In this document: positions 1-7,281 of the stretch, piece after piece
Layout: every line of letters starts with the position of its first letter
Position numbering within the stretch: the first letter of the stretch is position 1
NCBI GenBank assembly: GCA_019187665.1
Contig: JABARH010000012.1
Location: forward strand, 62,001-126,000
From: Anaerolineales bacterium
Lineage (GTDB): Bacteria; Chloroflexota; Anaerolineae; Anaerolineales; Villigracilaceae
Direction: 5' to 3'
Length of the DNA stretch: 64,000 nucleotides
The notes under the pieces: generated by a model
The model's input: the letters and a program-made list of their open reading frames with translations, nothing else
Told to the model about the DNA's origin: nothing
Database searches by the model: none
Translations under genes and position numbers: made by a program

Positions 1-2
1 GC

Positions 3-545
3 AATGCCATTGATGAACTGGCCAAGGTTGAAGACCTGGCGCATCGCACAACGAAAGAGATCCGCCACATGCTCTTCACGCTACGCCCGCTCGTGCTCGA
101 GTCGCAGGGGCTGAGCGCGGCGCTCCAATCCATGGCCGAGAAAATGCGCGAGACCTTCAGCCAGAATGTCGTCATTAATGTGGATAAAATCCTTTCCGAT
201 CAATTGGAAATGGGCAAGCAGGGCGTGATCTTCTACATTATCGAAGAGGCGGTGAACAACGCGCGCAAGCATGCCAACGCCTCTGCCATCACCGTCCGCC
301 TCGCGCTCGTGGAGACGGGCATCGCCCTGCTGGAGATCGCCGATAACGGCATGGGCTTCGATGTGCATGAGGTCAACCAGGCCTACGATAAGCGCGGCAG
401 TCTCGGCATGGTCAATTTGAGCGAACGGACAGAACTGGTTAACGGCCTGCTCAATATTGATTCGACACCGGGAAAAGGCACGCGCGTGCAGGTTTATATT
501 CCGCTCACCGAAGAAGCCGCCGACCGCCTGCATCACAAAAAATAA
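3..545 (+). CDS. Sensor histidine kinase, C-terminal part (NarL/DesK type), cut by the window edge
   Basis: The frame is open from the first bases of the window, so this is the 3' end of a longer gene. The 180 visible residues include the end of a HisKA_3-like dimerisation helix (KEIRHMLFTLRPL) and a complete HATPase_c domain. The N box is EEAVNNARKHANA and the G1 box is DNGMGFD, with a glycine-rich GSLGMVNLSER segment after it. This architecture is typical of kinases that phosphorylate NarL/LuxR-type regulators, acting at the inner face of the membrane. The phosphoacceptor His and any sensor domain lie upstream of the window. The protein ends in a basic HHKK tail. An alpha/beta hydrolase gene follows 30 bp downstream on the same strand and may be co-transcribed. 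The family call is firm; the signal sensed cannot be told. Confidence 0.9.
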   Translation, partial: NAIDELAKVEDLAHRTTKEIRHMLFTLRPLVLESQGLSAALQSMAEKMRETFSQNVVINVDKILSDQLEMGKQGVIFYIIEEAVNNARKHANASAITVRLALVETGIALLEIADNGMGFDVHEVNQAYDKRGSLGMVNLSERTELVNGLLNIDSTPGKGTRVQVYIPLTEEAADRLHHKK

Positions 546-575
546 GGCGCGAGCGTTTCTCTCTTCCCCGTTTCC

Positions 576-1352
576 ATGCCCACCGTTTCCAACATCTTTT
601 ATTTTTCTCACGGCGCGGATAATATCTCGCGCCCACCGGTCGTGTTCATTCACGGCGCGGGTGGCACACATCTCCACTGGTCCCCGCAAACCCGGCGCAT
701 CCCCAACTATCGCGTCTATGCCCTGGACCTGCCCGCGCATGGAAAATCGGCGGGACTGGGAAGCCAGCATATCGGCGAGTATGCCCGCGCGGTGATCAAC
801 TTTCTCGACGCGCTGAAACTCAACGCCGCTGTGATGATCGGTCATTCCATGGGCGGAGGGATCGCTCTCTCCCTGGCGTTGGACTTTCCCAAACGCGTTC
901 TCGGACTCGGCTTGATCGGAACCGGCGCCCGCCTGCGCGTTGACCCGCGCATGCTCGAATCCACCTCGCGGGCTGAGACGTTCCCCGCCGCCGTCCAACT
1001 GATCAACGACCTGGAGTTTGGCGTCTCCGTCAGCCCGCGGCTGAAAGAACTGGCACGGCAACGCATGTCCGAGATGCGTCCCGCCGTATTGCACGGCGAC
1101 TTCCTCGCCTGCGACGAATTCGATGTGACCAATCGCTTGAACGAAATCTCCGCGCCCACGCTGATTCTATGCGGCGCGCAGGATCAACTCACCCCGCCGA
1201 AATATTCCGAACAGTTGCATACCCAGATTCAAAATTCCCGTCTGGCCATCGTTCCCCAAGCCGGGCACATGGTCATGCTCGAACAACCGGAACTGTTCAC
1301 GCAAAGCGCCGCTGAATTTTTGGATACGATTCCATACCGTGCGGGACAGTAG
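576..1352 (+). CDS. Alpha/beta-fold hydrolase
   Basis: This 258-residue protein has the layout of a small serine hydrolase. The oxyanion-hole motif HGAGG is near residues 26-30, and the nucleophile elbow GHSMGGG places the catalytic Ser at 91. The likely acid is Asp203 in GAQDQLTPP and the His is 231 in QAGHMVMLEQP. No signal peptide is visible, so it should be cytoplasmic. The substrate cannot be inferred: the family covers esterases, lipases, C-C hydrolases and dehalogenases. It lies 30 bp after a sensor kinase gene and runs convergently toward rdgB, whose stop is 19 bp away. There is no good Shine-Dalgarno sequence before the ATG, but the start matches the usual beginning of the fold. Confidence 0.88.
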   Translation: MPTVSNIFYFSHGADNISRPPVVFIHGAGGTHLHWSPQTRRIPNYRVYALDLPAHGKSAGLGSQHIGEYARAVINFLDALKLNAAVMIGHSMGGGIALSLALDFPKRVLGLGLIGTGARLRVDPRMLESTSRAETFPAAVQLINDLEFGVSVSPRLKELARQRMSEMRPAVLHGDFLACDEFDVTNRLNEISAPTLILCGAQDQLTPPKYSEQLHTQIQNSRLAIVPQAGHMVMLEQPELFTQSAAEFLDTIPYRAGQ

Positions 1353-1371
1353 CATAAGTTGCCAAATTGCG

Positions 1372-1968
1372 CTATAGATCGAATATCCGCTTCAGAATCG
1401 GCTTTGCCGCCTGCACCGCCCTGGCGCGATGACTGAGGCGGTTTTTTGTTTCTTCAGAAAGTTCTGCCATGGTCCGATTCAACTCCGGGATGAAAAAAAT
1501 CGGATCGTAGCCGAAGCCGCCCGCGCCTCTTTCTTCGGGGATGATCTCTCCCGCGCAGATTCCCTCCACCCATTCCACGCTTCCCCGCGCACCCGCAACG
1601 GCTACCGTCGCACGGAAGCGCGCCGTCCACGGTTGAGGTTTGTCCGCAAGGTTTTGCAGGAGAAAGATTCTGCGGTCTTTATCGGTTGCTCCGGGTTTGG
1701 ATGAATATCTTGCCGAGTAAAGCCCCGGCGCGCCATTTAACGCATCCACTTCCAGTCCCGAGTCGTCCGCGAGGCAGGTCAGTCCACTGGCGCGCGCGAA
1801 GGCGACAGCTTTTTTGGAGGCGTTTTCCGCATAGGTCGTGCCGTCTTCTTCCACTTCGAGGTTCAGTCCGATCTCGGCAGGGGCGATGAGTTGGAGCGGC
1901 AGGCGCGCCAGGATGAATCGTAGTTCGCGCAGTTTGCCTTTGTTGTTGGTGGCGAGCAGGAGTTTCAT
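1372..1968 (-). CDS. rdgB: Non-canonical purine NTP pyrophosphatase (RdgB/HAM1)
   Basis: RdgB/HAM1 enzymes hydrolyse dITP, ITP and XTP to monophosphates plus PPi, cleaning the cytoplasmic nucleotide pool. The 198-residue length is normal. Visible signatures are the N-terminal LLLATNNKGKLREL, the metal and substrate segment LADDSGLEVDALNGAPGLYSARY, and GFGYDPIFF followed by LSHRARA near the C-terminus. Its ATG overlaps the queG stop codon by 4 bp (ATGA), so the two are translationally coupled at the end of the lipoprotein-queG-rdgB stretch. No clear terminator is seen in the short gap to the convergent hydrolase gene. Confidence 0.96.
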   Translation of the reverse strand: MKLLLATNNKGKLRELRFILARLPLQLIAPAEIGLNLEVEEDGTTYAENASKKAVAFARASGLTCLADDSGLEVDALNGAPGLYSARYSSKPGATDKDRRIFLLQNLADKPQPWTARFRATVAVAGARGSVEWVEGICAGEIIPEERGAGGFGYDPIFFIPELNRTMAELSEETKNRLSHRARAVQAAKPILKRIFDL

Positions 1969-3062
1969 GCTGGGTTTATGTTTTTGGATTTTCGACGTTC
2001 AATTTGTTCGATCGCCCATTGCGCGTGGCGTTGGACGAGCAGTTCGGAATCATGCGCGGCGCGTTCCAGGGCGGGCAATGCTGTTTCATCGCCGGTGTTT
2101 CCCAGCGCGACGGCGGCATTGCGAAGCAGGCCCCTGCGTTTGGCGCGTTTGACGGGACTGCGTTTATATTGTTTGTTGAAGGATTCAGGCGTGAGCGTCA
2201 GCAGGGGAATTAAGTCCAGCGAAGCCGAGCCGCCCCGCGGTTGGAAAGAAGCGTCTCCTTCCGGTGCGGCGAATCGATTCCACGGGCAGACTTGCTGACA
2301 GATGTCGCATCCGAAACTCCAATCCTGTATGTGCGGACGGAGATCCTCGGGAATGTCGCCTTTGTTTTCGATGGTCAGGTATGAAATGCAGCGGCGCGCG
2401 TCGAGGGTGCGGTTCGCGAGGATGGCCTCGGTGGGGCAGGCTTCGATGCAACGCGTGCACGTGCCGCAATGATCGGTGACGAAGGGAGAGTCGGGTTCAA
2501 GCTCGAGGTCGAGCAGAATTTCGGCGAGGAGGAAATATGAACCTTTTTGCGGATGGATGAGGCAGGTGTTCTTGCCGATCCAGCCGAGACCGGCGCGTTG
2601 GGCGAGGTCGCGTTCGAGCAGGGGCCCGCTGTCGGTGTAGTAACGATTCGCGATGGAGCGCCCCACCTGCCCTTCGATGAAGCGCACGAGGGAGTCGAGC
2701 CGCGGGGGGAGGACATCGTGGTAGTCGTCGCCGATGGCGTAGGAGGCAATTTGGCCGGTGTTTTTTTCACCACGAAGAGGCAAAGTGAGCGAAGATTCTT
2801 TTGAAGAAAGAGAAAGCGGACGGTTGTATGGTATAGCAAGAACAAGAATGGATTTACATTCGGGAAGAATTTCTTTTGGGTTCGCGCGGCGCGTGATGGA
2901 ACGCTCGGTTGCGAGATAATTCATGTCCCCATGATGACCCTGTGCAAGCCAATTTTCAAATGCGGGGAAGTGTGGAGGCAGGTCGGGAGTCGTCACACCG
3001 GCCAGGACGAATCCCAGCCGGTGCGCTTCATTCAGAATGGATTGTTTAAGCGAGTCTGTCAC
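1965..3062 (-). CDS. queG: Epoxyqueuosine reductase QueG
   Basis: QueG is a cobalamin and two-[4Fe-4S] enzyme that reduces epoxyqueuosine to queuosine in tRNA. The 365-residue protein shows the catalytic segment DSGPLLERDLAQRAG, the ferredoxin-like motif CGTCTRCIEACP, a second cluster motif CDICQQVCPWN, and a C-terminal HEAT-like helical repeat. The start is GTG: the upstream lipoprotein's TAG stop shares its G with this GTG. Between the N-terminal VLAIPYNRP and TGQIASYAIGDDYHD sits an unusual Ser/Lys-rich stretch of about 17 residues. It is encoded by DNA resembling a low-complexity intergenic repeat (about 2760-2825), which suggests an in-frame insertion in a surface loop. Confidence 0.95.
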   Translation of the reverse strand: MTDSLKQSILNEAHRLGFVLAGVTTPDLPPHFPAFENWLAQGHHGDMNYLATERSITRRANPKEILPECKSILVLAIPYNRPLSLSSKESSLTLPLRGEKNTGQIASYAIGDDYHDVLPPRLDSLVRFIEGQVGRSIANRYYTDSGPLLERDLAQRAGLGWIGKNTCLIHPQKGSYFLLAEILLDLELEPDSPFVTDHCGTCTRCIEACPTEAILANRTLDARRCISYLTIENKGDIPEDLRPHIQDWSFGCDICQQVCPWNRFAAPEGDASFQPRGGSASLDLIPLLTLTPESFNKQYKRSPVKRAKRRGLLRNAAVALGNTGDETALPALERAAHDSELLVQRHAQWAIEQIERRKSKNINPA

Positions 3063-3676
3063 TAGCGGACAACGACTTTGACGTAGAACGGCTTGCCCCG
3101 GTCATCGAAGAAATTGACGCTTTGTGGATTCGCCATCGTCCATGCGCTGACGTATACGCCGGGCTTGGTGGGCGCTTTGAATTGCACAGAAACTTCGATC
3201 TCTTGTCCGGGTTGCACGACGGTGGTGATCGCTGCCGGAGCGCCGCTCATCTTGTCGGAGTAACCGGCGTAGGCCACTTTGTATCCCGCGCCCCAGGCGC
3301 AGGTGCCCACGTTGCGGATCTTCCATGTTTTGATGAACTCGGCCCCGGCGGCCACGCCGGTGTCGTCGGGATAGTTGATATCGGTGACGAATTGGAATAC
3401 TTCGCAGAGCGGACCGGAGGTCCCTGCGCCGAAGGTGATGGCGAGCAACACAGTGGGCGTCACAGTCGGCGTATCGGTGGAGAGAATCTCGGTGGCGGTT
3501 GGCAGGGGTGTGGGCGGTTCGGCTTGCGCTGTGCCGGTGATGTTGGCGATCACGGTCTCGGCGGCGGCGGTGGAGATGGCCGCGATGTCTGGCGTGGGTG
3601 CGGGCGTTGGTGTGGGCGCGCAGGCGGCCAGCGCGACGATTAGCAGAAGCGTGATGGCAATTTGTTTCGGGTTCAT
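3062..3676 (-). CDS. FW (NBR1-type Ig-like) domain lipoprotein, array member 1
   Basis: The 204-residue precursor has a lipoprotein signal peptide ending in the lipobox LAAC (Cys19), then a Thr/Pro linker, then one Ig-like FW domain of the NBR1 type (about residues 90-204). Diagnostic segments are CEVFQFVTDI, FIKTWKIRNVGTCAW and VQPGQEIEVSVQFKAP, with the Trp and two Cys positions shared by the other four array members. It should be anchored to the outer face of the membrane by its lipid. The FW family is known from eukaryotic NBR1/ILRUN and many bacteria; its bacterial ligand is unknown. A good CGGAG ribosome site precedes the ATG. It is the last of five paralogues and runs into queG with a 1-bp overlap. 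Confidence 0.85.
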   Translation of the reverse strand: MNPKQIAITLLLIVALAACAPTPTPAPTPDIAAISTAAAETVIANITGTAQAEPPTPLPTATEILSTDTPTVTPTVLLAITFGAGTSGPLCEVFQFVTDINYPDDTGVAAGAEFIKTWKIRNVGTCAWGAGYKVAYAGYSDKMSGAPAAITTVVQPGQEIEVSVQFKAPTKPGVYVSAWTMANPQSVNFFDDRGKPFYVKVVVR

Positions 3677-3701
3677 GGTAGGCTCCGTGATTAATGAGAA
3701 T

Positions 3702-4379
3702 TTATTTTTTCACTTCAATGCTGGCAGTGAGGCCGGTGCCAAACGGTATTTCGAGATTGGAATATAGTTGATAACGCGCCTCATATAAACCCGGTAATTT
3801 CGGCGCGGTCATATGCAAGGTGATCTCAGCGATCTGCCCGGGCGCGACGATCTGGCTGGCCAGTTGAATCGTATAGGGGGGCGCGTTGAAATCGGTGTTC
3901 CCGCCCACGCGCCGCAAATAATAACCGATCGTCCAGCTGCAGAAGCCGGTGTTCTGGACCAGCCAGCCTTTCACAAAAGCCCGGCCGGGTTTGATTACGG
4001 TCTTATCCTGCACGCCCACATCGGCGACGAACGCCGAATTGTTGCACAATGCGCCGGTGACGGTGGCCTGTGGAAGCAGGGTGAGGGTGGGCGAGGCAAG
4101 GATGAACGGCGTGTTGATCGCTGGCAGGCCTGGCGTGACCGTGTTCAGTCCCGATGGGGAGGCGGGCGCGGCGATTGCCTGCGTATTTGTCGGGGGAACG
4201 GTCGCCGTTGGCAGGGCGGCGGCGGTTTGTGTAATTTGCGCCGCGACGGTCTGCGCGGCCTGGGTGGAGATCAGGTTGATATCCAGGGTGGGGGCGGGCG
4301 TTTCGCGTGCGCCGCAGGCGGCAAGGATCCATAAAACCACGAACGAGGCAGCGCGCGCGCGTAACAGGGTGAGTCGCAT
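3702..4379 (-). CDS. FW (NBR1-type) domain lipoprotein, array member 2
   Basis: The start chosen is the ATG preceded by GGAGACGAAC, which gives a 225-residue precursor with lipobox ILAAC (Cys22); an in-frame ATG further upstream lacks a ribosome site. A TP-rich and Ala-rich linker leads into a C-terminal FW domain (about residues 110-225). Its segments are CNNSAFVADV, FVKGWLVQNTGFCSW and VAPGQIAEITLHMTAPKLPG. This is the most divergent copy, with FVKGWLVQN in place of the usual FTKTWRLKN. The protein is predicted to be an extracytoplasmic lipoprotein. It lies 25 bp from array member 1 and 89 bp from member 3, all in the same direction, so co-expression is likely. Confidence 0.83.
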   Translation of the reverse strand: MRLTLLRARAASFVVLWILAACGARETPAPTLDINLISTQAAQTVAAQITQTAAALPTATVPPTNTQAIAAPASPSGLNTVTPGLPAINTPFILASPTLTLLPQATVTGALCNNSAFVADVGVQDKTVIKPGRAFVKGWLVQNTGFCSWTIGYYLRRVGGNTDFNAPPYTIQLASQIVAPGQIAEITLHMTAPKLPGLYEARYQLYSNLEIPFGTGLTASIEVKK

Positions 4380-4468
4380 GTTCGTCTCCATTTCCTTGCA
4401 ACGTGCACACAACGATTATAACGCAGATGATCTGCCGCTGCCGGCAGGTTATCCATGTGTGCGATCGC

Positions 4469-6130
4469 TTATGGAACGATATATGCGACCGTGAGAATGA
4501 CCGGCGAAGCGATTAACACGTCGTCAATCGTTGCGTCTGAATTGGTGAGCGTGTCGCGAAATTGCAGACGGAAGCGAAAGCGCGGGTTGCCCAGCGATGC
4601 CTGGAGCGCGGCGACAAGGGCCGGGTGTGAAAAATTGGCGCTCAGTTCGGCGTCGCTGCACCAGAAGGCGAACGCGCCGGTTGCGCCGGGCGCCACAAAG
4701 TCGCCTGCATCCAGCGTGCCATAGGGATGAATGAAGGCACGCAGGCAGCCGAGCGCAGAAAAAGGCGCGCCGCGCACATTGCCCCCGCCGATCAATTTCA
4801 AGGTCGCGGCCTGAAGCGTGGCATGGGCCGGAATGCCGCTCAAATCGAAACTGAGGAAGGCCTCCACTCCCTCGTCGCTGAGACTGTCGCCTGTCGCGAT
4901 GGCGGCGTTATTGACCGCGCCGCCACTGGTGACCGATCCGCTTTCCGCGGCCATGAACGGCAGAATGGCGAGCTGTGCTTGGGCGTTGCCCTGGCTGGTG
5001 ATGCGCGGGTCTATCCATATGGCGAAATCCTTGCTGGGTGAACCGTTGGCAAGCACACTGAGGATGAACTTGACCTTGCTGCCTGCCAGTGAACTTAGAT
5101 CCACATCGACCGGGTAATACTTCCCTTCATAGGCTTCGTTCCATTGTCCGAGGTTTTTGACGGCGCTGTTGCCGATCTGGTAATCGAGGCGGAACAACAC
5201 ATTGCAACCGGATGTGTTTTGGCGGCATTGTACGAAGGCGCGGAAGTGATCGCCGCTTTTCACCGGCAGGGCCGGGTATACGCCGCGGATCGAGCCATTG
5301 TTCACGTCGCGCGGATAGGTGAGCAGGCCGGGCGCGTTGGCCGGGCTGCCGTTTTCCAGTTTGGCCGAATCGATTTTTTGCACATAACCGTCGTTGTCGC
5401 CGTCTACGCCGGGGCATGGCAGGTCTTTTTTATTGTTGCTCCATTCCGCGTCGCAGTAGTTGGCAACGAAGGAATAGGAGGCGTAGCTTGCGCCCGACAC
5501 TTTGATGGACGCCCAGAAGGAGGTGGTGGCCGCGTTGCCAACGCCGAACAGGAGGCCGGATGCGTTGCGCAATTTGAAATCGGCGCGATAACTGCCATCG
5601 GTGGCGGGGGAAGTGAGCGCCACTTGAATGTCCACCGTCTGACCGGGGTTGACGCTGCCCGGCAGGGATGTGGCGGCGGGCGCGTTCATCGCATCGCCGC
5701 TGACGAAGACGACGGCGTAGTCGGACGTCCACGGGCAAGTGCCGATGTTTTTCAAACGCCAGATTTTTGTGAATGATTCGCCGCGTCCTAATTTCGAACC
5801 GTCTGGGTAGGTTACATCGGCCACAAATTCAGCCCAGTCACAGCGGCTGAAGGGGGTGTTGGTTTTGAGCGGAGCGATGGGTGTTGGCGAGAGAAAACCA
5901 GGCACGAACGTGCTGGTGGGCAGGGCGGTTGGGGTGATAGAGGGCAGCGACACAGCCGAAGTCTGCGCGGCTTGCGTACCCATGGCTTGCAGCGTCTGTG
6001 CGGATTGGGTGTAGAGCGCGTCGAGCGTTGCAGCCGGGCTGGGTTCCTCCGGACTGGGAAGATTGCACGCCAGTTGAGCAACCAGGAGGAAGAGGATGGC
6101 CGCGGCGGGAATCCATGTTTGTGTTTTCAT
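4469..6130 (-). CDS. Large FW-domain lipoprotein with extra C-terminal modules, array member 3
   Basis: The 553-residue precursor starts at the ATG preceded by GGAGAAAAGAAC and has lipobox LAC (Cys22). Order of parts: TP-rich linker; FW domain at about residues 80-205 (CDWAEFVADVTYPDGS, FTKIWRLKNIGTCPW); an unassigned beta-rich domain at about 210-375 with several Cys and Asp residues (CPGVDGDNDGYV); and a C-terminal module of about 170 residues starting near AQLAILPFMAAESG. The C-terminal module is closely similar to the end of array member 5 (EGVEAFLSFDLSGIPA, LDAGDFVAPGATGAFA, SDATIDDVLI). The middle domain looks like a jelly-roll, but I cannot assign it. The protein is extracytoplasmic and its function is unknown. 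Confidence 0.82.
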   Translation of the reverse strand: MKTQTWIPAAAILFLLVAQLACNLPSPEEPSPAATLDALYTQSAQTLQAMGTQAAQTSAVSLPSITPTALPTSTFVPGFLSPTPIAPLKTNTPFSRCDWAEFVADVTYPDGSKLGRGESFTKIWRLKNIGTCPWTSDYAVVFVSGDAMNAPAATSLPGSVNPGQTVDIQVALTSPATDGSYRADFKLRNASGLLFGVGNAATTSFWASIKVSGASYASYSFVANYCDAEWSNNKKDLPCPGVDGDNDGYVQKIDSAKLENGSPANAPGLLTYPRDVNNGSIRGVYPALPVKSGDHFRAFVQCRQNTSGCNVLFRLDYQIGNSAVKNLGQWNEAYEGKYYPVDVDLSSLAGSKVKFILSVLANGSPSKDFAIWIDPRITSQGNAQAQLAILPFMAAESGSVTSGGAVNNAAIATGDSLSDEGVEAFLSFDLSGIPAHATLQAATLKLIGGGNVRGAPFSALGCLRAFIHPYGTLDAGDFVAPGATGAFAFWCSDAELSANFSHPALVAALQASLGNPRFRFRLQFRDTLTNSDATIDDVLIASPVILTVAYIVP

Positions 6131-6195
6131 GTTCTTTTCTCCGTATGTGGATGATACCGGCAAGATAAACGTTTTCAGCGCAACGGAGGTTCCAT

Positions 6196-6228
6196 AAAAA
6201 GGAAGCGCCGGGGCGTTGGCCCCGGCGC
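6196..6228 (-). terminator. Rho-independent terminator after FW array member 4
   Basis: A perfect 10-bp stem (GCGCCGGGGC, loop GTTG, GCCCCGGCGC) lies 7 bp past the stop of the minus-strand gene. Read on that strand it is followed by TTCCTTTTT. It separates member 4 from member 3, which therefore probably has its own promoter or depends on readthrough. Confidence 0.85.
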
Positions 6229-6234
6229 GGGTGG

Positions 6235-7161
6235 TTATTGGCACAGATAGGAGAACGGCACTTTATCAAATTCCACGAAGCCTGGATCCACCTGTGTCAG
6301 TTGGATCCATTTGTCGCCGGGGGAAGAACCGAGGTGAATGCCCCAGCGATCCACGAGTTCCTGGCTTCCGGCGCTGGTGAACGTCAGGCGAATCTTGCTG
6401 GAGGTCCAGCCGTCGTTGTGACGCCACTGCACGCGCGAGTCAAATGGGCCGTTGGTCGTGATGGTCGCGTAGACGGTGAAGATCACGTTGGTGGCGCACC
6501 CTGCCAGCGGGTCGCGGACGAGGCGATATTCCACGGAAATGATCTTGTAGTCTTCTTTCTCGGCTGCGGCGTTGACGACCACCTCGGCATAGAAGGCCTC
6601 GCCATATTGGCCGACGCCGAAGGTGATTCCATCCGGGGTTTGTAATTTCCACTCGCCCTTGTGTGTGCCGTTTTCTTTGGGGGCATAGAGTTGAATGGAA
6701 ATGTCCGTGTTTTGCCCGGGGCCGGTCACAAGCGGCAGGTTGTACACGTACGCGCCGCCAAAGGTGTTGCCATCCCAGAAGACGATCTTGTAGTTGGTGT
6801 TCCAAGTGCAGGCGCTTTCGTTTTTGATCGTCCACGTTTTGAAGAAACTGGTTTCCGGCTGCATGATGGTGCCGTCGGGAATGGTTTCATTGATGAGGCT
6901 GGCCCTGGCGCATTCTGCATACGAACCGCTCAGGGCTGTGCCGGTTGGCGGTGCGGGCGTGAAAATATTCGTCAGCGTGGGTTGCACGTTCGCGGCCGGG
7001 GCGGTGGCCGAGGGGAAAGGGGTCGCGCTGGCCGAGGCATTCTGCGCCTGTACCGTCAACGCGACCGCGGTGGCGATGGCCGATTCGCCGTTCGCGCCGC
7101 ATCCCCCCAGCAAGAGACTGGCGCTAATGATCAGGGCAAGCAGGGGAAAGTTCTTCTTCAT
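6235..7161 (-). CDS. FW-domain lipoprotein, array member 4
   Basis: The start is taken at the second ATG (MKKNF), which is correctly spaced from AAAGGA; the first ATG abuts that site. The precursor is 308 residues with lipobox LLGGC (Cys21). After a Thr/Pro-rich linker comes an FW domain (about residues 75-195) with CARASLINETIPDGT, FFKTWTIKNESACTW and LVTGPGQNTDISIQLYAP. The last 110 residues form a further beta-rich domain (EYRLVRDPLAGCATNVIFTV) that I cannot assign and that the other members lack. The conserved Cys pair of the FW domain is kept. The protein is predicted to be on the cell surface. A perfect hairpin terminator follows the gene. Confidence 0.83.
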   Translation of the reverse strand: MKKNFPLLALIISASLLLGGCGANGESAIATAVALTVQAQNASASATPFPSATAPAANVQPTLTNIFTPAPPTGTALSGSYAECARASLINETIPDGTIMQPETSFFKTWTIKNESACTWNTNYKIVFWDGNTFGGAYVYNLPLVTGPGQNTDISIQLYAPKENGTHKGEWKLQTPDGITFGVGQYGEAFYAEVVVNAAAEKEDYKIISVEYRLVRDPLAGCATNVIFTVYATITTNGPFDSRVQWRHNDGWTSSKIRLTFTSAGSQELVDRWGIHLGSSPGDKWIQLTQVDPGFVEFDKVPFSYLCQ

Positions 7162-7230
7162 GGTCATCCTTTCAGCGTGAAATGTTACACGCCAAAATAA
7201 TTATAACGTCCACGCATGAGAGTGGATTAA

Positions 7231-7256
7231 GCCAAGCGCCCGGCTGGGCGCTTGGC
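7231..7256 (-). terminator. Hairpin terminator after FW array member 5
   Basis: A perfect 11-bp inverted repeat (GCCAAGCGCCC / GGGCGCTTGGC, loop GGCT) lies about 25 bp past the stop of the minus-strand gene. Only a weak T run (TTAATCC) follows, so termination may be partial and allow readthrough into the next array member. Confidence 0.65.
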
Positions 7257-7281
7257 GTGCTTCGTGTAGCGGAGGAGTCTG

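Noticed and set aside
4380..4412. Upstream in-frame start for FW array member 2.
   Set aside because: The downstream ATG has GGAG at proper spacing and starts directly with the lipoprotein signal peptide.
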